From positions 1 through 64,000 of the forward strand of contig NZ_JAUEQY010000045.1 in NCBI RefSeq assembly GCF_030406325.1: 64,000 nucleotides of DNA, written 5' to 3'. The notes under the pieces were generated by a model. It was not told where the DNA came from, did not search any database, and saw nothing but the letters and a program-made list of their open reading frames with translations. Of the stretch, positions 45,645 through 54,536 are shown piece by piece. Source of the DNA: Actinomadura sp. DC4 (GTDB taxonomy: Bacteria; Actinomycetota; Actinomycetes; Streptosporangiales; Streptosporangiaceae). Each line of letters begins with the position of its first letter. The first letter of the stretch is position 1. The translations under genes were made by a program, and so were the position numbers.

Positions 45645-46597
45645 CAGCCGCTCACCTTCTCTTCGATCTTTCCGGTCAGGCGGAGGAACACCTCGTCGAG
45701 CGTGGGACGGCGCACCGCGACGTCCTCGACCGCGACGCCCGCGCGGTCCAGCTCCCGTACGACGGCCGGGAGGCTCATCGACTCGCCGCCGACGGGCACG
45801 CTCACCCGCCGGGCCACCGGGTCGGTGTCGGGCTCGCCGATCCGCGCCAGCACCGCGACCGCCTCCGGCAGGCCCTGCGTCTCGGGCACCACGACGTCGA
45901 TCCGGCTGCCGATCTCGGCCTTGAGCTCGTCCGGGGAGCCCGTGGCGATCACCGTGCCGGTGTCCACGACGGCGATGCGGTCGGCGAGCTGGTCGGCCTC
46001 GTCGAGGTACTGCGTGGTCAGCAGCACGGTCGTGCCCTCGGCGACGAGCTCCCTGATCGTCTCCCAGATCTCGCCCCGGCTGCGCGGGTCCAGCCCGGTC
46101 GTCGGCTCGTCCAGGAACAGCACCGGCGGCGCCGTGATCAGGCTCGAGATCAGGTCGATCCGGCGGCGCATGCCGCCGGAGTAGGTGCGGACCGGGCGGT
46201 CGCCGGCGTCGGCGAGGCCGAAGCGGGTGAGCAGCTCGTCCGCACGCAGGGCGGCGGCCTTGGCCGGCAGGTGGTAGAGCCGGCCGAAGAGGCGCAGGTT
46301 GTCCCGGCCGCTGAGCTTTTCATCCATCGAGGCGTGCTGCCCGGCCAGGCCGATGCGGTAGCGCACCTTGTCGGCGTCGCGGAGCACGTCGTAACCGGCG
46401 ACCCGCGCCTGACCGGCGTCGGGCGTCGTGAGCGTCGCCAGGATCCGCACCGTCGTCGTCTTGCCGGCGCCGTTCGGGCCGAGCAGCCCGAAGACGCTCC
46501 CCCGCGGCACCTCCAGGTCGACTCCGCGCAGCGCCTCTGTGCGCCCGAAGCGCTTGCGCAAGCCCTCGGCCCAGACGGCCGATTCGGAACTGTTCAT
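45644..46597 (-). CDS. DrrA-like ABC transporter ATPase
   Basis: The 317-residue ATPase has Walker A GLLGPNGAGKTTTVRIL, the Q-loop region IGLAGQHASMDEKLSGRDNL, signature TYSGGMRRRIDLISSL, Walker B PVLFLDEPTTGLD and the switch His equivalent in LLTTQYLDEAD. The C-terminal DUF4162-type domain ends with RPTLDEVFLRLTGK. The start is ATG 46597 with GAGGAG; upstream frame is not conserved. It is divergent from a TetR gene across four phased palindromes. Confidence 0.95.
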   Translation of the reverse strand: MNSSESAVWAEGLRKRFGRTEALRGVDLEVPRGSVFGLLGPNGAGKTTTVRILATLTTPDAGQARVAGYDVLRDADKVRYRIGLAGQHASMDEKLSGRDNLRLFGRLYHLPAKAAALRADELLTRFGLADAGDRPVRTYSGGMRRRIDLISSLITAPPVLFLDEPTTGLDPRSRGEIWETIRELVAEGTTVLLTTQYLDEADQLADRIAVVDTGTVIATGSPDELKAEIGSRIDVVVPETQGLPEAVAVLARIGEPDTDPVARRVSVPVGGESMSLPAVVRELDRAGVAVEDVAVRRPTLDEVFLRLTGKIEEKVSG

Positions 46598-46615
46598 CGT
46601 GGATCTCCTCTTACT

Positions 46616-46690
46616 GCGTACCTTGTACGCGCAGTGGGTACACCGTACGCACGACTGCGTACGTTGTACAACCGCTGGTAGGTTGTACGC
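46616..46690. promoter_or_regulatory. Four phased 6-3-6 palindromes between the ABC exporter and its TetR regulator
   Basis: The sites are GCGTAC-CTT-GTACGC (46616-46630, perfect), GGGTAC-ACC-GTACGC (46636-46650), GCGTAC-GTT-GTACAA (46657-46671) and the weaker TGGTAG-GTT-GTACGC (46676-46690). Starts are 19-21 bp apart, about two helical turns, so dimers would line up on one face. They fill the divergent promoter region. Confidence 0.75.
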
Positions 46691-46712
46691 GGGTTCCGGA
46701 TGAGAGGGCGGT

Positions 46713-47510
46713 ATGGCAGATTCGGCGGATTCGGCAGGTGAGGGCCCGGACGCGGTCCTGCGCAAGCTGGCCGATGAGTACGAGGAGCAGCGGGCGAAGG
46801 ACCCTCGCCTGAAGCCCGTGCTATGGGAGCGCGTCGAGGGCTCCTCCCGTGGCCCGCGCCCGGCTCTGACGCACGACCAGATCGCCCGCGCCGCCGTCGA
46901 GATCGCCGACGCCGACGGCCTGAGCGCGGTGTCGATGCGGCACCTGGCCGAGCGCCTGGGCGTCGCCACGATGGGCCTCTACCGCTACGTCACCGGCAAG
47001 GACGAGGTCTATGAGCTGATGCTGGACGCGGTGGCCGCCGAGGTCGAGCTGCCGGACGCCGGCTGGCGCGAGGTCGCCGACGCGTACGCGCGGCAGCTTC
47101 GCGCGCTGAGCCTCCAGCACCGCTGGATGCAGCAGGCCTACACCCGCGTGCCGTCCGCGCTGTCCCCGGCCAACCTCGCCCTGACCGAAAGGGCGCTGGG
47201 CTCCATCGACGGTCTCGGCCTCGACGTCGACACGATGATGGCCGTCTTCGGCACCGTCGGCTCCTTCGCCCGCGGCGCCATCGTCGCCGAGGTGGCCCAG
47301 CTCGACTCCCTGGAGCGCCGCGGCTGGGCGGACGAGGACGACGTGCGGATGGCCTACCTGCCCTGGGTGCGCTGGATGTTCGGCACCGGGCGCTATCCGA
47401 CCCTCAGCCGCTACATCATCGAGGGCTCGAACGAGGACGACGCGGAGTGGCAGTTCGAGTTCGGCCTGCGGTGCGTCCTGGACGGCATCTCGGCCCGCCT
47501 CGGCATCTGA
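46713..47510 (+). CDS. TetR repressor of the DrrAB-like exporter
   Basis: The 265-residue regulator has an acidic N-terminal extension of about 50 residues. The helix-turn-helix follows (THDQIARAAVEIADADGLSAVSMRHLAERLGVATMGLYRYVTGKDEVYELML), then a TetR_C_1 ligand domain (GWREVADAYARQLRALSLQHRWMQQAY). This subfamily typically represses neighbouring ABC drug exporters. ATG 46713 has GAGAGGG upstream. The adjacent operator array supports cooperative, tight repression. Confidence 0.93.
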   Translation: MADSADSAGEGPDAVLRKLADEYEEQRAKDPRLKPVLWERVEGSSRGPRPALTHDQIARAAVEIADADGLSAVSMRHLAERLGVATMGLYRYVTGKDEVYELMLDAVAAEVELPDAGWREVADAYARQLRALSLQHRWMQQAYTRVPSALSPANLALTERALGSIDGLGLDVDTMMAVFGTVGSFARGAIVAEVAQLDSLERRGWADEDDVRMAYLPWVRWMFGTGRYPTLSRYIIEGSNEDDAEWQFEFGLRCVLDGISARLGI

Positions 47511-47594
47511 ACGGACGGCTCCGCGAGGCCCGCTTTCGGCCTCCGGCGGGTGTCCCCCGGGTGAGCCGGGACCCGGGCTGGGAAGATTCCTCTC

Positions 47595-50051
47595 GTGCCC
47601 GCCAACGAATCCCCCGGCCCGCCCCGCGACGGTGACATGCTGACGCGGGCCCCGGACGCGGCCGCCCGCGACGCGGCGCCGGATCCGCTCGTCGAGGAGC
47701 CCTCTCTCCCGGCGCGCATCCGCCGGCCGGCCGACGCGATCCGGTTCCTGCTGTCCGTCGGGATCATCGTCGTGATCCTCGGGCTCGCGCACATCGCGCG
47801 GCAGACGACCAGCGGGCTCGCCTCCGACATCACGCACGGGACCGAACAGGCCCCCCACCTGCTGCTCACGCTCGCCGGGCTCGCCTCCGGGATCGGCGTC
47901 CTCGCCGTCCCGGTCGCCTTCGGCGTCGACCGGCTCATCCACCGCGACGGCCTGCGCATCGCGATCGGCGTGCTCGCGGCGGTCGTCGCGCTCGGCGTGT
48001 CCCTCGCCGTCGACTCGTGGGTCACGGCCGCCGGCATGCGCGACCTCGCCTGGTACCTGACGTGGAAGCGGCACGGCGGCTGGTTCCCCGGCCCGGCGCA
48101 CATCGACATCACGCCCGTCATCGCGTACGTCACGGCCGTGCGGCTCGGCGGCCGTACCCGCTGGCAGCTCGTCACCTGGCTCGTCATCGGCCTCGACGCG
48201 GTGGCCGCGCTCGCGGCGGGCGGGATCACGCCGCTCGCCATCGTCACGACCTACGTCATCGGACGCGCCATCGGCTACGGCACCCTGTACGCGGCCGGGT
48301 CGCCCAACACGCGGCCCCCGGGCCGGGCCGTCATGGCGGCGCTGCGGCGGCTCGGGCTCGATCCGGTCCACGCCACGCGCACCTCCGGCGACCACGACGA
48401 CTCACGCGGGTACGGCGCGACGCTCGCCGACGGCCGCACCATCCACGTCACGGTGCTCGACCGCGACCAGCAGACCTCCGACCTGCTCTACCGGCTGTGG
48501 CGGCGCGTACGGCTGCGCGGCGGCACGCCACGGCGCACGATCCGATCGCTGCGCCGGTCGCTGGAGCAGGAGTCGCTGATGGCCTACGCCACCGCGTCGG
48601 CGGGCGCGGCGACGCCACGGCTCCTGGCCACCTCCGAGGTCGGCAGCGAGGCGGCGCTGCTCGCGTACGAGGACGTGCCCGGGCGCACGCTCGCCGGGCT
48701 GCCCGACGAGGAGCTGACCGACGAGCTGCTCACGGCCGTCTGGACCCTCCTCGGCACGCTCCAGAAGCACCGGCTCGCCCATCGCCGGCTCGTCGCGGAC
48801 AGCATCCTCATCGACGCCGGCGGCGAGCCGTACCTCATCGACCTGCGCACCGGCGAGACCGCCGCCGGCGACCTGGCCCTGCGCATCGACCTGGCCCAGC
48901 TCCTGACCGACGTCGCGCTCCGGGTGGGGCCGGAGCGCGCCGTACGCACGGCGGCGGGCGTGCTCGGCCCCGAGTCCCTCGCCTCCGCCGTGCCGCTGCT
49001 GCAGAAGGTCGTGCTCGCCCGCAGCACGCGTACGGCGCTGCGCAGGGACAAGCGCCTCCTCAGCGGGATACGCGAGCGGATCCGCGTGCTCCGCCCGGAG
49101 ATCGCCGCCGAGCCCGCCCAGCTCGACCGCTTCAGCCCGCGCACGCTCGTCAGCGTGATCGCCGGCATGCTCGGGGCGTACCTCCTGCTGTCCCAGCTCG
49201 GCAACGTCGACGTCGTCGCCCTCGCCTCGCACGCCGACTGGCGGTGGTTCGGCGTCGGTGTGGCCGGCTCGGCGCTGAGCTACCTGGCGGCGGCGTTCAT
49301 GCTGATCGGCTTCGTGCCCGAGCGGCTGCGGCTGTCCCGTACGGTGCTGGTGCAGCTCGCGGCGTCGTTCGTCAAGCTCGTGGCGCCGGCCGCGGTGGGC
49401 GGCATCGCGATCAACACGCGCTACCTCCAGAAGGCCGGGGTCCCGGCGGGGCAGGCGGCGGCCAGCGTCGGCGCCTCCCAGGTCACCGGGATGGGCTGCC
49501 ACGTGCTGCTGATCCTGTTGTTCGGCTACGTCACCGGGAGCGACACCTCGGGGCCGGCGCTGCCGCCGTCGCGGATCATCATCGTCGCGCTGCTCTCCGC
49601 GGCCGTGCTCGCGATCGTCGTCTTCTCGATCGGGCCGATCCGGCGGCTCATCACGTCGCGTACGCGGTCCCTGTTCGCCGGGGTGATCCCCCGGCTGCTG
49701 GACGTGCTCCAGTCGCCGAAGAAGATCGCCACCGGGCTGGGCGGCACGCTGATGCTCACGGCCGCGTTCGTCCTGTGCCTCGACGCCTCGATCCGGGCGT
49801 TCGGGGGTTCACTCGGCCTGGCGACGGTCGCCGTGGTGTTCCTCACCGGCAACGCGCTGGGCTCGGCCGCGCCCACTCCGGGCGGCCTGGGCGCCGTGGA
49901 GGGCGCTCTGTCGCTGGGCCTGACGCTCGCGGGCCTGCCCGCCGGGACGGCGACCTCGGCGGTGCTGATGTTCCGCCTGCTGACGTTCTGGCTGCCGGTG
50001 CTGCCGGGCTGGGCGGCGTTCTCCCACCTTCAGCGGCAAGAGGCGATCTGA
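47595..50051 (+). CDS. Kinase-like domain fused to a lysylphosphatidylglycerol-synthase-type flippase domain
   Basis: The 818-residue membrane protein has an N-terminal membrane region of about six segments (50-240) and a cytosolic kinase-like domain (about 270-480). The C-terminal TM domain (about 510-810) is of the LPG_synthase_TM/UPF0104 family, with SFVKLVAPAAVGGIAINTRYLQKAGVP and AAPTPGGLGAVEGALSLGLTLAG. In the kinase-like part the catalytic loop reads HRRLVADSIL where active relatives have HRD...N, while LIDLRTG retains the metal Asp, so it may be a pseudokinase. The start is GTG 47595. A role in lipid or polymer translocation is inference. Confidence 0.8.
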   Translation: MPANESPGPPRDGDMLTRAPDAAARDAAPDPLVEEPSLPARIRRPADAIRFLLSVGIIVVILGLAHIARQTTSGLASDITHGTEQAPHLLLTLAGLASGIGVLAVPVAFGVDRLIHRDGLRIAIGVLAAVVALGVSLAVDSWVTAAGMRDLAWYLTWKRHGGWFPGPAHIDITPVIAYVTAVRLGGRTRWQLVTWLVIGLDAVAALAAGGITPLAIVTTYVIGRAIGYGTLYAAGSPNTRPPGRAVMAALRRLGLDPVHATRTSGDHDDSRGYGATLADGRTIHVTVLDRDQQTSDLLYRLWRRVRLRGGTPRRTIRSLRRSLEQESLMAYATASAGAATPRLLATSEVGSEAALLAYEDVPGRTLAGLPDEELTDELLTAVWTLLGTLQKHRLAHRRLVADSILIDAGGEPYLIDLRTGETAAGDLALRIDLAQLLTDVALRVGPERAVRTAAGVLGPESLASAVPLLQKVVLARSTRTALRRDKRLLSGIRERIRVLRPEIAAEPAQLDRFSPRTLVSVIAGMLGAYLLLSQLGNVDVVALASHADWRWFGVGVAGSALSYLAAAFMLIGFVPERLRLSRTVLVQLAASFVKLVAPAAVGGIAINTRYLQKAGVPAGQAAASVGASQVTGMGCHVLLILLFGYVTGSDTSGPALPPSRIIIVALLSAAVLAIVVFSIGPIRRLITSRTRSLFAGVIPRLLDVLQSPKKIATGLGGTLMLTAAFVLCLDASIRAFGGSLGLATVAVVFLTGNALGSAAPTPGGLGAVEGALSLGLTLAGLPAGTATSAVLMFRLLTFWLPVLPGWAAFSHLQRQEAI

Positions 50052-50085
50052 GGCCCCTTGCGGGTCGTTCGGGGTCGTTCGGGGG

Positions 50086-50679
50086 TCAGCCCGTACGCCG
50101 GGCGCGGCGGCGGTGGGCGAGCTCGTCACTGGGGCCGTCGTCGTCGCTGTGCGCCCGCTCAGCGGGCAGCTCCGCCAAGCTGCCCTCCACCTCCTGCCAG
50201 ACCCTGCCCAGCGCGATGCCGAAGACCCCCTGGCCGCCCTGGAGAAGATCCACCACCTCGTCGGCCGACATGCACTCATAGACGCTCACGCCGTCGGACA
50301 TCAGCGTGATCTGCGCCAGGTCCTCGACCCCCCGATCCCGCAGGTGCTCCACGGCCGTACGTATCTGCTGCAACGACACCCCCGTGTCGAGCAGCCGTTT
50401 CACGACCTTCAGCACCAGGATGTCGCGGAAGCTGTAGAGGCGCTGCGAGCCCGAACCGTGGGCGGAGCGCACGCTCGGCTGCACGAGCTCGGTACGTGCC
50501 CAGTAGTCGAGCTGGCGGTACGTGATGCCGGCGGCAGCGCATGCCGTGGGACCGCGGTACCCGACGTCGTCGGGCAGGGGTGACACCACGCCACCGAACA
50601 GGAGTCCCTGTTCACCGGCGCGCTGAGAGGCATCGCGCCTGTCGCGGGCCGCCTTGCCCTCGCCGCTGCTTGCCGCCAC
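50086..50679 (-). CDS. MerR-family regulator (second MerR of the garA cluster, Rv1830-like)
   Basis: This 197-residue MerR protein has the diagnostic GYRGPTACAAAGITYRQLDYWARTELVQPSVRSAHGSGSQRLYSFRDILVLKVVKRLLDTGVSLQQIRTAVEHL. The C-terminal domain is ...EDLAQITLMSDGVSVYECMSADEVVDLLQGGQGVFGIALGRVWQEVEGSL. GTG 50679 has GGAGG five bases upstream; ATG 50700 is in frame. In mycobacteria the ortholog follows the DUF151 gene, as here. It is 35 bp from the convergent flippase gene. Confidence 0.9.
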   Translation of the reverse strand: MAASSGEGKAARDRRDASQRAGEQGLLFGGVVSPLPDDVGYRGPTACAAAGITYRQLDYWARTELVQPSVRSAHGSGSQRLYSFRDILVLKVVKRLLDTGVSLQQIRTAVEHLRDRGVEDLAQITLMSDGVSVYECMSADEVVDLLQGGQGVFGIALGRVWQEVEGSLAELPAERAHSDDDGPSDELAHRRRARRTG

Positions 50680-50735
50680 GCGGACCTCCGGCTCTATCAT
50701 CCCGCAGTGATCCACCAAGGGGGTTTGACGGAATT

Positions 50736-50786
50736 ACACCGCAGGTGTTCAAGCAGCACGGTAGGTCGCGGCCAGACCAGGGTCAA
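50736..50786 (-). promoter_or_regulatory. Promoter and inverted repeat upstream of the Rv1830-like merR gene
   Basis: TTGACC (50786-50781), a 17-bp spacer and TACCGT (50763-50758) make a good sigma70-type promoter on the minus strand. The inverted repeat ACACC-TGC-GGTGT (50748-50736) lies at the expected transcription start, a plausible MerR or FtsR operator. The rest of the 348-bp gap up to 51027 holds no gene. Confidence 0.6.
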
Positions 50787-51027
50787 CGTCCGCCCTCGGC
50801 GCGTCGCACGCGACTGCAAACCGTTACTACGTCTCCAAAACACCGCAGTCGCTGTCAATGAGGCATCTGCCCACGTACCACCGGCGCTTGGACACAAGCT
50901 ATGCCCATGAGTGGGGAAAAGAAACTTTCCCGCCGGATTGCCGTCGGGGCATGAAAAGTCGGACGCCGGGCGTCCGCATGTGACCGTCGGCGGCGGACCG
51001 TGACGCGTGGGCTCTTCAGACCCGGGG

Positions 51028-51498
51028 TCAGGTGGCGCGGCCGAAGTCCTCGGGCGAGATGGTGTCGAGGAACTCGCGGAACTTTTCCACCTCGTCCTCC
51101 TGCTCGTCCGGGATGGCGACGCCGGCCTCTTCCAGCACGTCCTCGCTGGCGAAGATCGACGCACCGGTGCGCAGGGCCAGTGCGATCGAGTCGGACGGCC
51201 GGGCGCTCACCTCGACGCCGTTGGAGAAGACCAGATCGGCGAAGAAGATGCCCTCGCGCAGGGCGGTGATGTTCACCGTGCGAAGCTGGACCTCGAACGC
51301 GTCCAGCACGTCACGGAAGAGATCATGGGTGAGCGGCCTGGCGGGCAGCACACCCTGCTGGGCGAAGGCGATGGCGGTGGCCTCCACCGCTCCGATCCAG
51401 ATGGGCAGATAGCGGTCCCCATCCGTCTCCTTCAGGAGCACGATGGGCTGGTTGGAGGGCATCTCGACCCGTACGCCGACGACCTCCATCTGCTTCAC
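51028..51498 (-). CDS. Bifunctional nuclease (DUF151) family protein
   Basis: The 156-residue protein begins MEVVGVRVEMPSNQPIVLLKETDGDRYLPIWIGAVEATAIAFAQQG and continues PLTHDLFRDVLDAF and ARPSDSIALALRTGASIF, the DUF151 core. Plant and some bacterial members have DNase/RNase activity; the actinobacterial ortholog (Rv1829-like) is uncharacterised. The acidic C-terminal tail PDEQEDEVEKFREFLDTISPEDF is typical. The start is GTG 51498 with GGGAG six bases upstream. Normally it directly follows ftsR, but here a 1.4-kb repeat array intervenes. Confidence 0.94.
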   Translation of the reverse strand: MKQMEVVGVRVEMPSNQPIVLLKETDGDRYLPIWIGAVEATAIAFAQQGVLPARPLTHDLFRDVLDAFEVQLRTVNITALREGIFFADLVFSNGVEVSARPSDSIALALRTGASIFASEDVLEEAGVAIPDEQEDEVEKFREFLDTISPEDFGRAT

Positions 51499-51639
51499 TG
51501 CGGCTCCCTGCTGAGACGGCTTTCCTGAAACCCTTTAGCCCAACGTACACCCCGGCACGGCCGCGACGGGGCCCTGTGGAAGGCCCAAACAGGATCCCGC
51601 GACGCGTACCGGAGGGGTACCTCAGCAGCCCAGAGCGAC

Positions 51640-53000
51640 GTCGGGCACGGGGGTCGGTGCGATGATCTTCGCCCCGACCACACCGGTCCCGGGCGTGCCG
51701 ACCGCCCCCGGCCGTGGCCGGACCGGGCCGCCCCGACGAACGCCGGACGCCGCCGCGAACACCGCGCGATGCCCGAACACCGCTCACCCGGCGAACGGGC
51801 TCCGGTACGCGGGCCCGAGCGCCGTGCGCGGGCCGCTCAGGGCGGGCCTGCCTGCGGACTCGGGGACAGCGAGGCAATCTCCTTGGCCGTCTCCTCGGCC
51901 CGCCCATGCACGCCCAGGCCGCGCCGACGCAGCGGCAGCGATGGACCGGCCGTATGAGCGACCCGCGCAGCTGCGCCCGGACCACGCCGACGCAATGATC
52001 TTCCTTGGGACCGCGCAGGTCCGCTGCGCGGACTACCTCTCGGCCGAGGGCCGGAGCAGACCGCCAGGGCGAATCACCGCCCACACGGCCGGTAGGCGCG
52101 CAGAGATCGAGCGCCACGCGCAGACCACTCGACACAAGCGGCGTACAGGCCGGCGACAGCGACGCGATTCCCCTGGCCGTCCGGGGCACCCGCGTATGCG
52201 CGCCCCAGCCGCGCCGACGCGACGATCTCCTTTCGACCGTGCGGCCATGGGCACGCGCCGGCGGCCGAGGTACCGGAGCAGGACACGGCGAACGGAGCCC
52301 AGGTGACGGTCCAGCGTCGTGCGCGGGCCATTCGGTGCGAGTGCGGGATGCGGCTTCAGCGGCGAGGACACGATCCCCTCCGCCGCGTCTGCGGCCCGCG
52401 CATCCGCGCTCGGGCCACGCCGACGCGAATCTCGACGCGACGGTCTTCCTTGCGACCGCACCGGATCCCGGGCACGCCGACCGCTCCAGGCCGGCGGACC
52501 GCCGGCGCGATCACCGCCCGCGCGGTGAGCAGGTGCCGCTCGAGGATCGAGCGCCACGCGAGCCGCGCAACACGCGCCTGGCGCGCAGGCTCAGCGGCAG
52601 CGACACGATCTCCTTCGCCGTCCCGGGGCACGGGCCGGGCACGTCTCCGCAGCCCACGCACGCGCGCCCAGGCTTGGCCGGCGCCGACCTCCACGCGACC
52701 ATCTTGCCGACCACAGCGGGTCATGCGCGCGCCGACCGCCAGGGCGAACCACCGCACACCACCGCAAACAGGTGCAGGTCAGGAGTCCAACGCGGCGCGC
52801 GAGCCGCTTGACATCATGCAGTTTCAGAACGGCGACGCCATCTCCTTAACCGTCCCCGCAGCCCGCGCATGCATGCGGGCTCCGCCGATGCGGCGGTCTT
52901 CCCGACACAGCGGGTCACGCATGCGCCGACCGGCCACAGACAAGGGGTCCGCGCTGGCCACCAGAGCGAACCACCGCACACCGCCGCGAACAGGTGCAGG
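51640..53000 (-). repeat. Decayed tandem array of ~230-bp repeats derived from the 3' end of ftsR
   Basis: A core equivalent to the ftsR 3' coding sequence (ATCTCCTTGGCCGTCTCCGC and flanks; genuine copy at 53071) recurs at 51877, 52167, 52373, 52608 and 52840. The spacings are 290, 206, 235, 232 and 231 bp. Between cores the same order of phrases returns: GCGAACCACCGCACACC-type, CAGGTGCAGGTCAGG, CCGCTTGACA, GCGCCGACC. Conservation is highest near ftsR and falls with distance. Read on the minus strand the copies resemble the tail AETAKEIASLSLKLHAAL of FtsR but carry stops and frameshifts (nearest copy: AAGTVKEMASPF then stop). No separate gene is supported in the 1.4 kb. Confidence 0.8.
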
Positions 53001-53720
53001 TCAGGGGTCCAGCGCTGCGCGCAGGCCGCTTGACACCAAGGCCGCGTGCAGCTTCAAAGACAGTGACGCTATCTCCTTGGCCGTCTCCGCGGCCCGCCCG
53101 TGCGCGCCCGGGCTGCGCTGGCGCAGCGTCGGGGCGACCGCGGCCTCGATCAGGCCGATCTCCCGGTCGGCGGCGGCCTTGACCGCCCGCAGGTGGCGGG
53201 CCTCGAAGCCGAACGCCCGGAGTTCGGCCGCCGCCCGGGCGACCGTCAGCGCGTCGCCGTCGTACTGGCCGCCCGTCCGGCTGACGAGGCCGAACTCCTC
53301 CAGCTCGGTCAGTACCTCCGGGTCGACGCCGGTGGTGTCGAGGAGTTGGCGGCGGGTGAGGCGCACGTCGCCGGCGTCCTCGTACACGCTGTCGGTGGCG
53401 ACCAGACCGCGCGGCTCGCGGCGGCGCCGGGCCCGCGCTTCGAGCGGCGGCAGGGTCTCGCCCCGGCCGGCCGCGTCGAGGTGTTCCTTGATGACCCGCA
53501 GCGGCAGGTAGTGGTCGCGCTGCGCCGTCAGGATGAAGCGCAGCCGCTCGACGTCGCCCGGACCGAACCTCCGGTAGCCCGACGGGCTGCGCTCCGGTTC
53601 GATCAGCCCCTCCGACTCGAGGAAGCGGATCTTGGAGACGGTGACGTCGGGGAAGTCCGCCGACAGGAGCCCGAGCACCTCACCGATGCTCATGTGGGCA
53701 CGGGCGGCCGAGGCGCTCAT
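53001..53720 (-). CDS. ftsR: FtsR-like MerR-family regulator (Rv1828 type)
   Basis: The 239-residue regulator has an N-terminal MerR helix-turn-helix, HMSIGEVLGLLSADFPDVTVSKIRFLESEGLIEPERSPSGYRRFGPGDVERLRFILTAQRDHYLPLRVIKEHLD. The effector domain LTRRQLLDTTGVDPEVLTELEEFGLV...FGFEARHLRAVKAAADREIGLIE follows. The corynebacterial ortholog activates ftsZ and cell division genes. ATG 53720 is chosen; upstream frame belongs to the garA 3' end. The 3' end of the gene is the apparent source of the repeat array downstream. Its last residues (SSGLRAALDP) are not unusual. Confidence 0.93.
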   Translation of the reverse strand: MSASAARAHMSIGEVLGLLSADFPDVTVSKIRFLESEGLIEPERSPSGYRRFGPGDVERLRFILTAQRDHYLPLRVIKEHLDAAGRGETLPPLEARARRRREPRGLVATDSVYEDAGDVRLTRRQLLDTTGVDPEVLTELEEFGLVSRTGGQYDGDALTVARAAAELRAFGFEARHLRAVKAAADREIGLIEAAVAPTLRQRSPGAHGRAAETAKEIASLSLKLHAALVSSGLRAALDP

Positions 53721-53796
53721 CCGCGCCCCCGCCGCTCGCCCACGGCGTCCCCGGAGGCGTGGCCGAGCCACGCCCCGGGGAATCGCTCGTACGCCC

Positions 53797-54354
53797 TCAC
53801 AGCCCTCCTGGAGGCCGGCCGTCGGCGGCGTTGTGCTGAGCCGGGTTGGTGAGGAACACCAGCCGGAACTTGCCGATCTGGACCTCGTCGCCACCGGACA
53901 GGCCCGCCTCGTCGATGCGCTCGCGGTTGACATAGGTGCCGTTGAGGCTGCCCACGTCGCGTACGGAGAACTGCGCGCCGCGGCGGTAGAACTCGGCGTG
54001 CCTCCGCGACACCGTCACGTCGTCGAGGAAGATGTGGCTCTCGGGGTGGCGGCCGGCGGTGGTCGTATCGCTGTCGAGGAGGAACCGGCTCCCGGCGTTC
54101 GGCCCTCGCTTGACGACGAGCAACGCGGTGTTCGGCGGGAGGGCCTCGACACCGGCGTGATCAGCCGGTAGCTCGTCGCCCGGCTCGCCGTCGGCGGCAT
54201 CCACCGCGCCCAGCGAGATGGTCGACGTCGAAGAATCGCCGGGATCGCCCATCACCGGCGGAACGCCCCGGGTCAGCGGCGTACCGCAATTCGAGCAGAA
54301 GCGGGCATCCTCCGGATTGGCGTGACCGCACTGCGTGCAGAAGACGCTCGGCAT
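53797..54354 (-). CDS. garA: GarA-like FHA-domain protein with N-terminal zinc ribbon
   Basis: The 185-residue protein opens with a zinc ribbon (CTQCGHANPEDARFCSNCG). A Ser/Thr-rich segment DSSTSTISLG follows, corresponding to the phosphothreonine site targeted by PknB-type kinases. The FHA domain then has GRHPESHIFLDDVTVSRRHAEF and DVGSLNGTYVN. In mycobacteria GarA, when unphosphorylated, binds and regulates 2-oxoglutarate-using enzymes. The zinc ribbon is typical of Streptomyces/Streptosporangiales versions. AGGAGG lies 12 bases before ATG 54354. The 76 bp to ftsR suggest cotranscription. Confidence 0.93.
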   Translation of the reverse strand: MPSVFCTQCGHANPEDARFCSNCGTPLTRGVPPVMGDPGDSSTSTISLGAVDAADGEPGDELPADHAGVEALPPNTALLVVKRGPNAGSRFLLDSDTTTAGRHPESHIFLDDVTVSRRHAEFYRRGAQFSVRDVGSLNGTYVNRERIDEAGLSGGDEVQIGKFRLVFLTNPAQHNAADGRPPGGL

Positions 54355-54536
54355 TTATCGGCTCGGCCTCCTACCTATGGCCTCGAGTGTGCCTATGGCA
54401 CCGTACGGCGCGGAAGTCGAGGACTGACGGGCCTTAGCGGCGCCGTACGTCCGGCATGTCCCCAGCACGCGATCCCCCCTTCGAGCGCCGCCGGGCGATG
54501 ACGCCCGTTTTCGTCCCTCACCCGCCACAACGACGG

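Noticed and set aside
51640-53000. Possible CRISPR array or multi-gene region
   Set aside because: The period is about 230 bp, repeats are degenerate and there are no short identical repeats with unique spacers; the long frames (for example plus 52303-53511) run antisense through ftsR and have no coding-like motifs.
53059-53130. ftsR C-terminus as a frameshifted pseudogene end
   Set aside because: The genuine copy is intact to its stop at 53001 and matches the expected family tail; only the downstream copies are broken.
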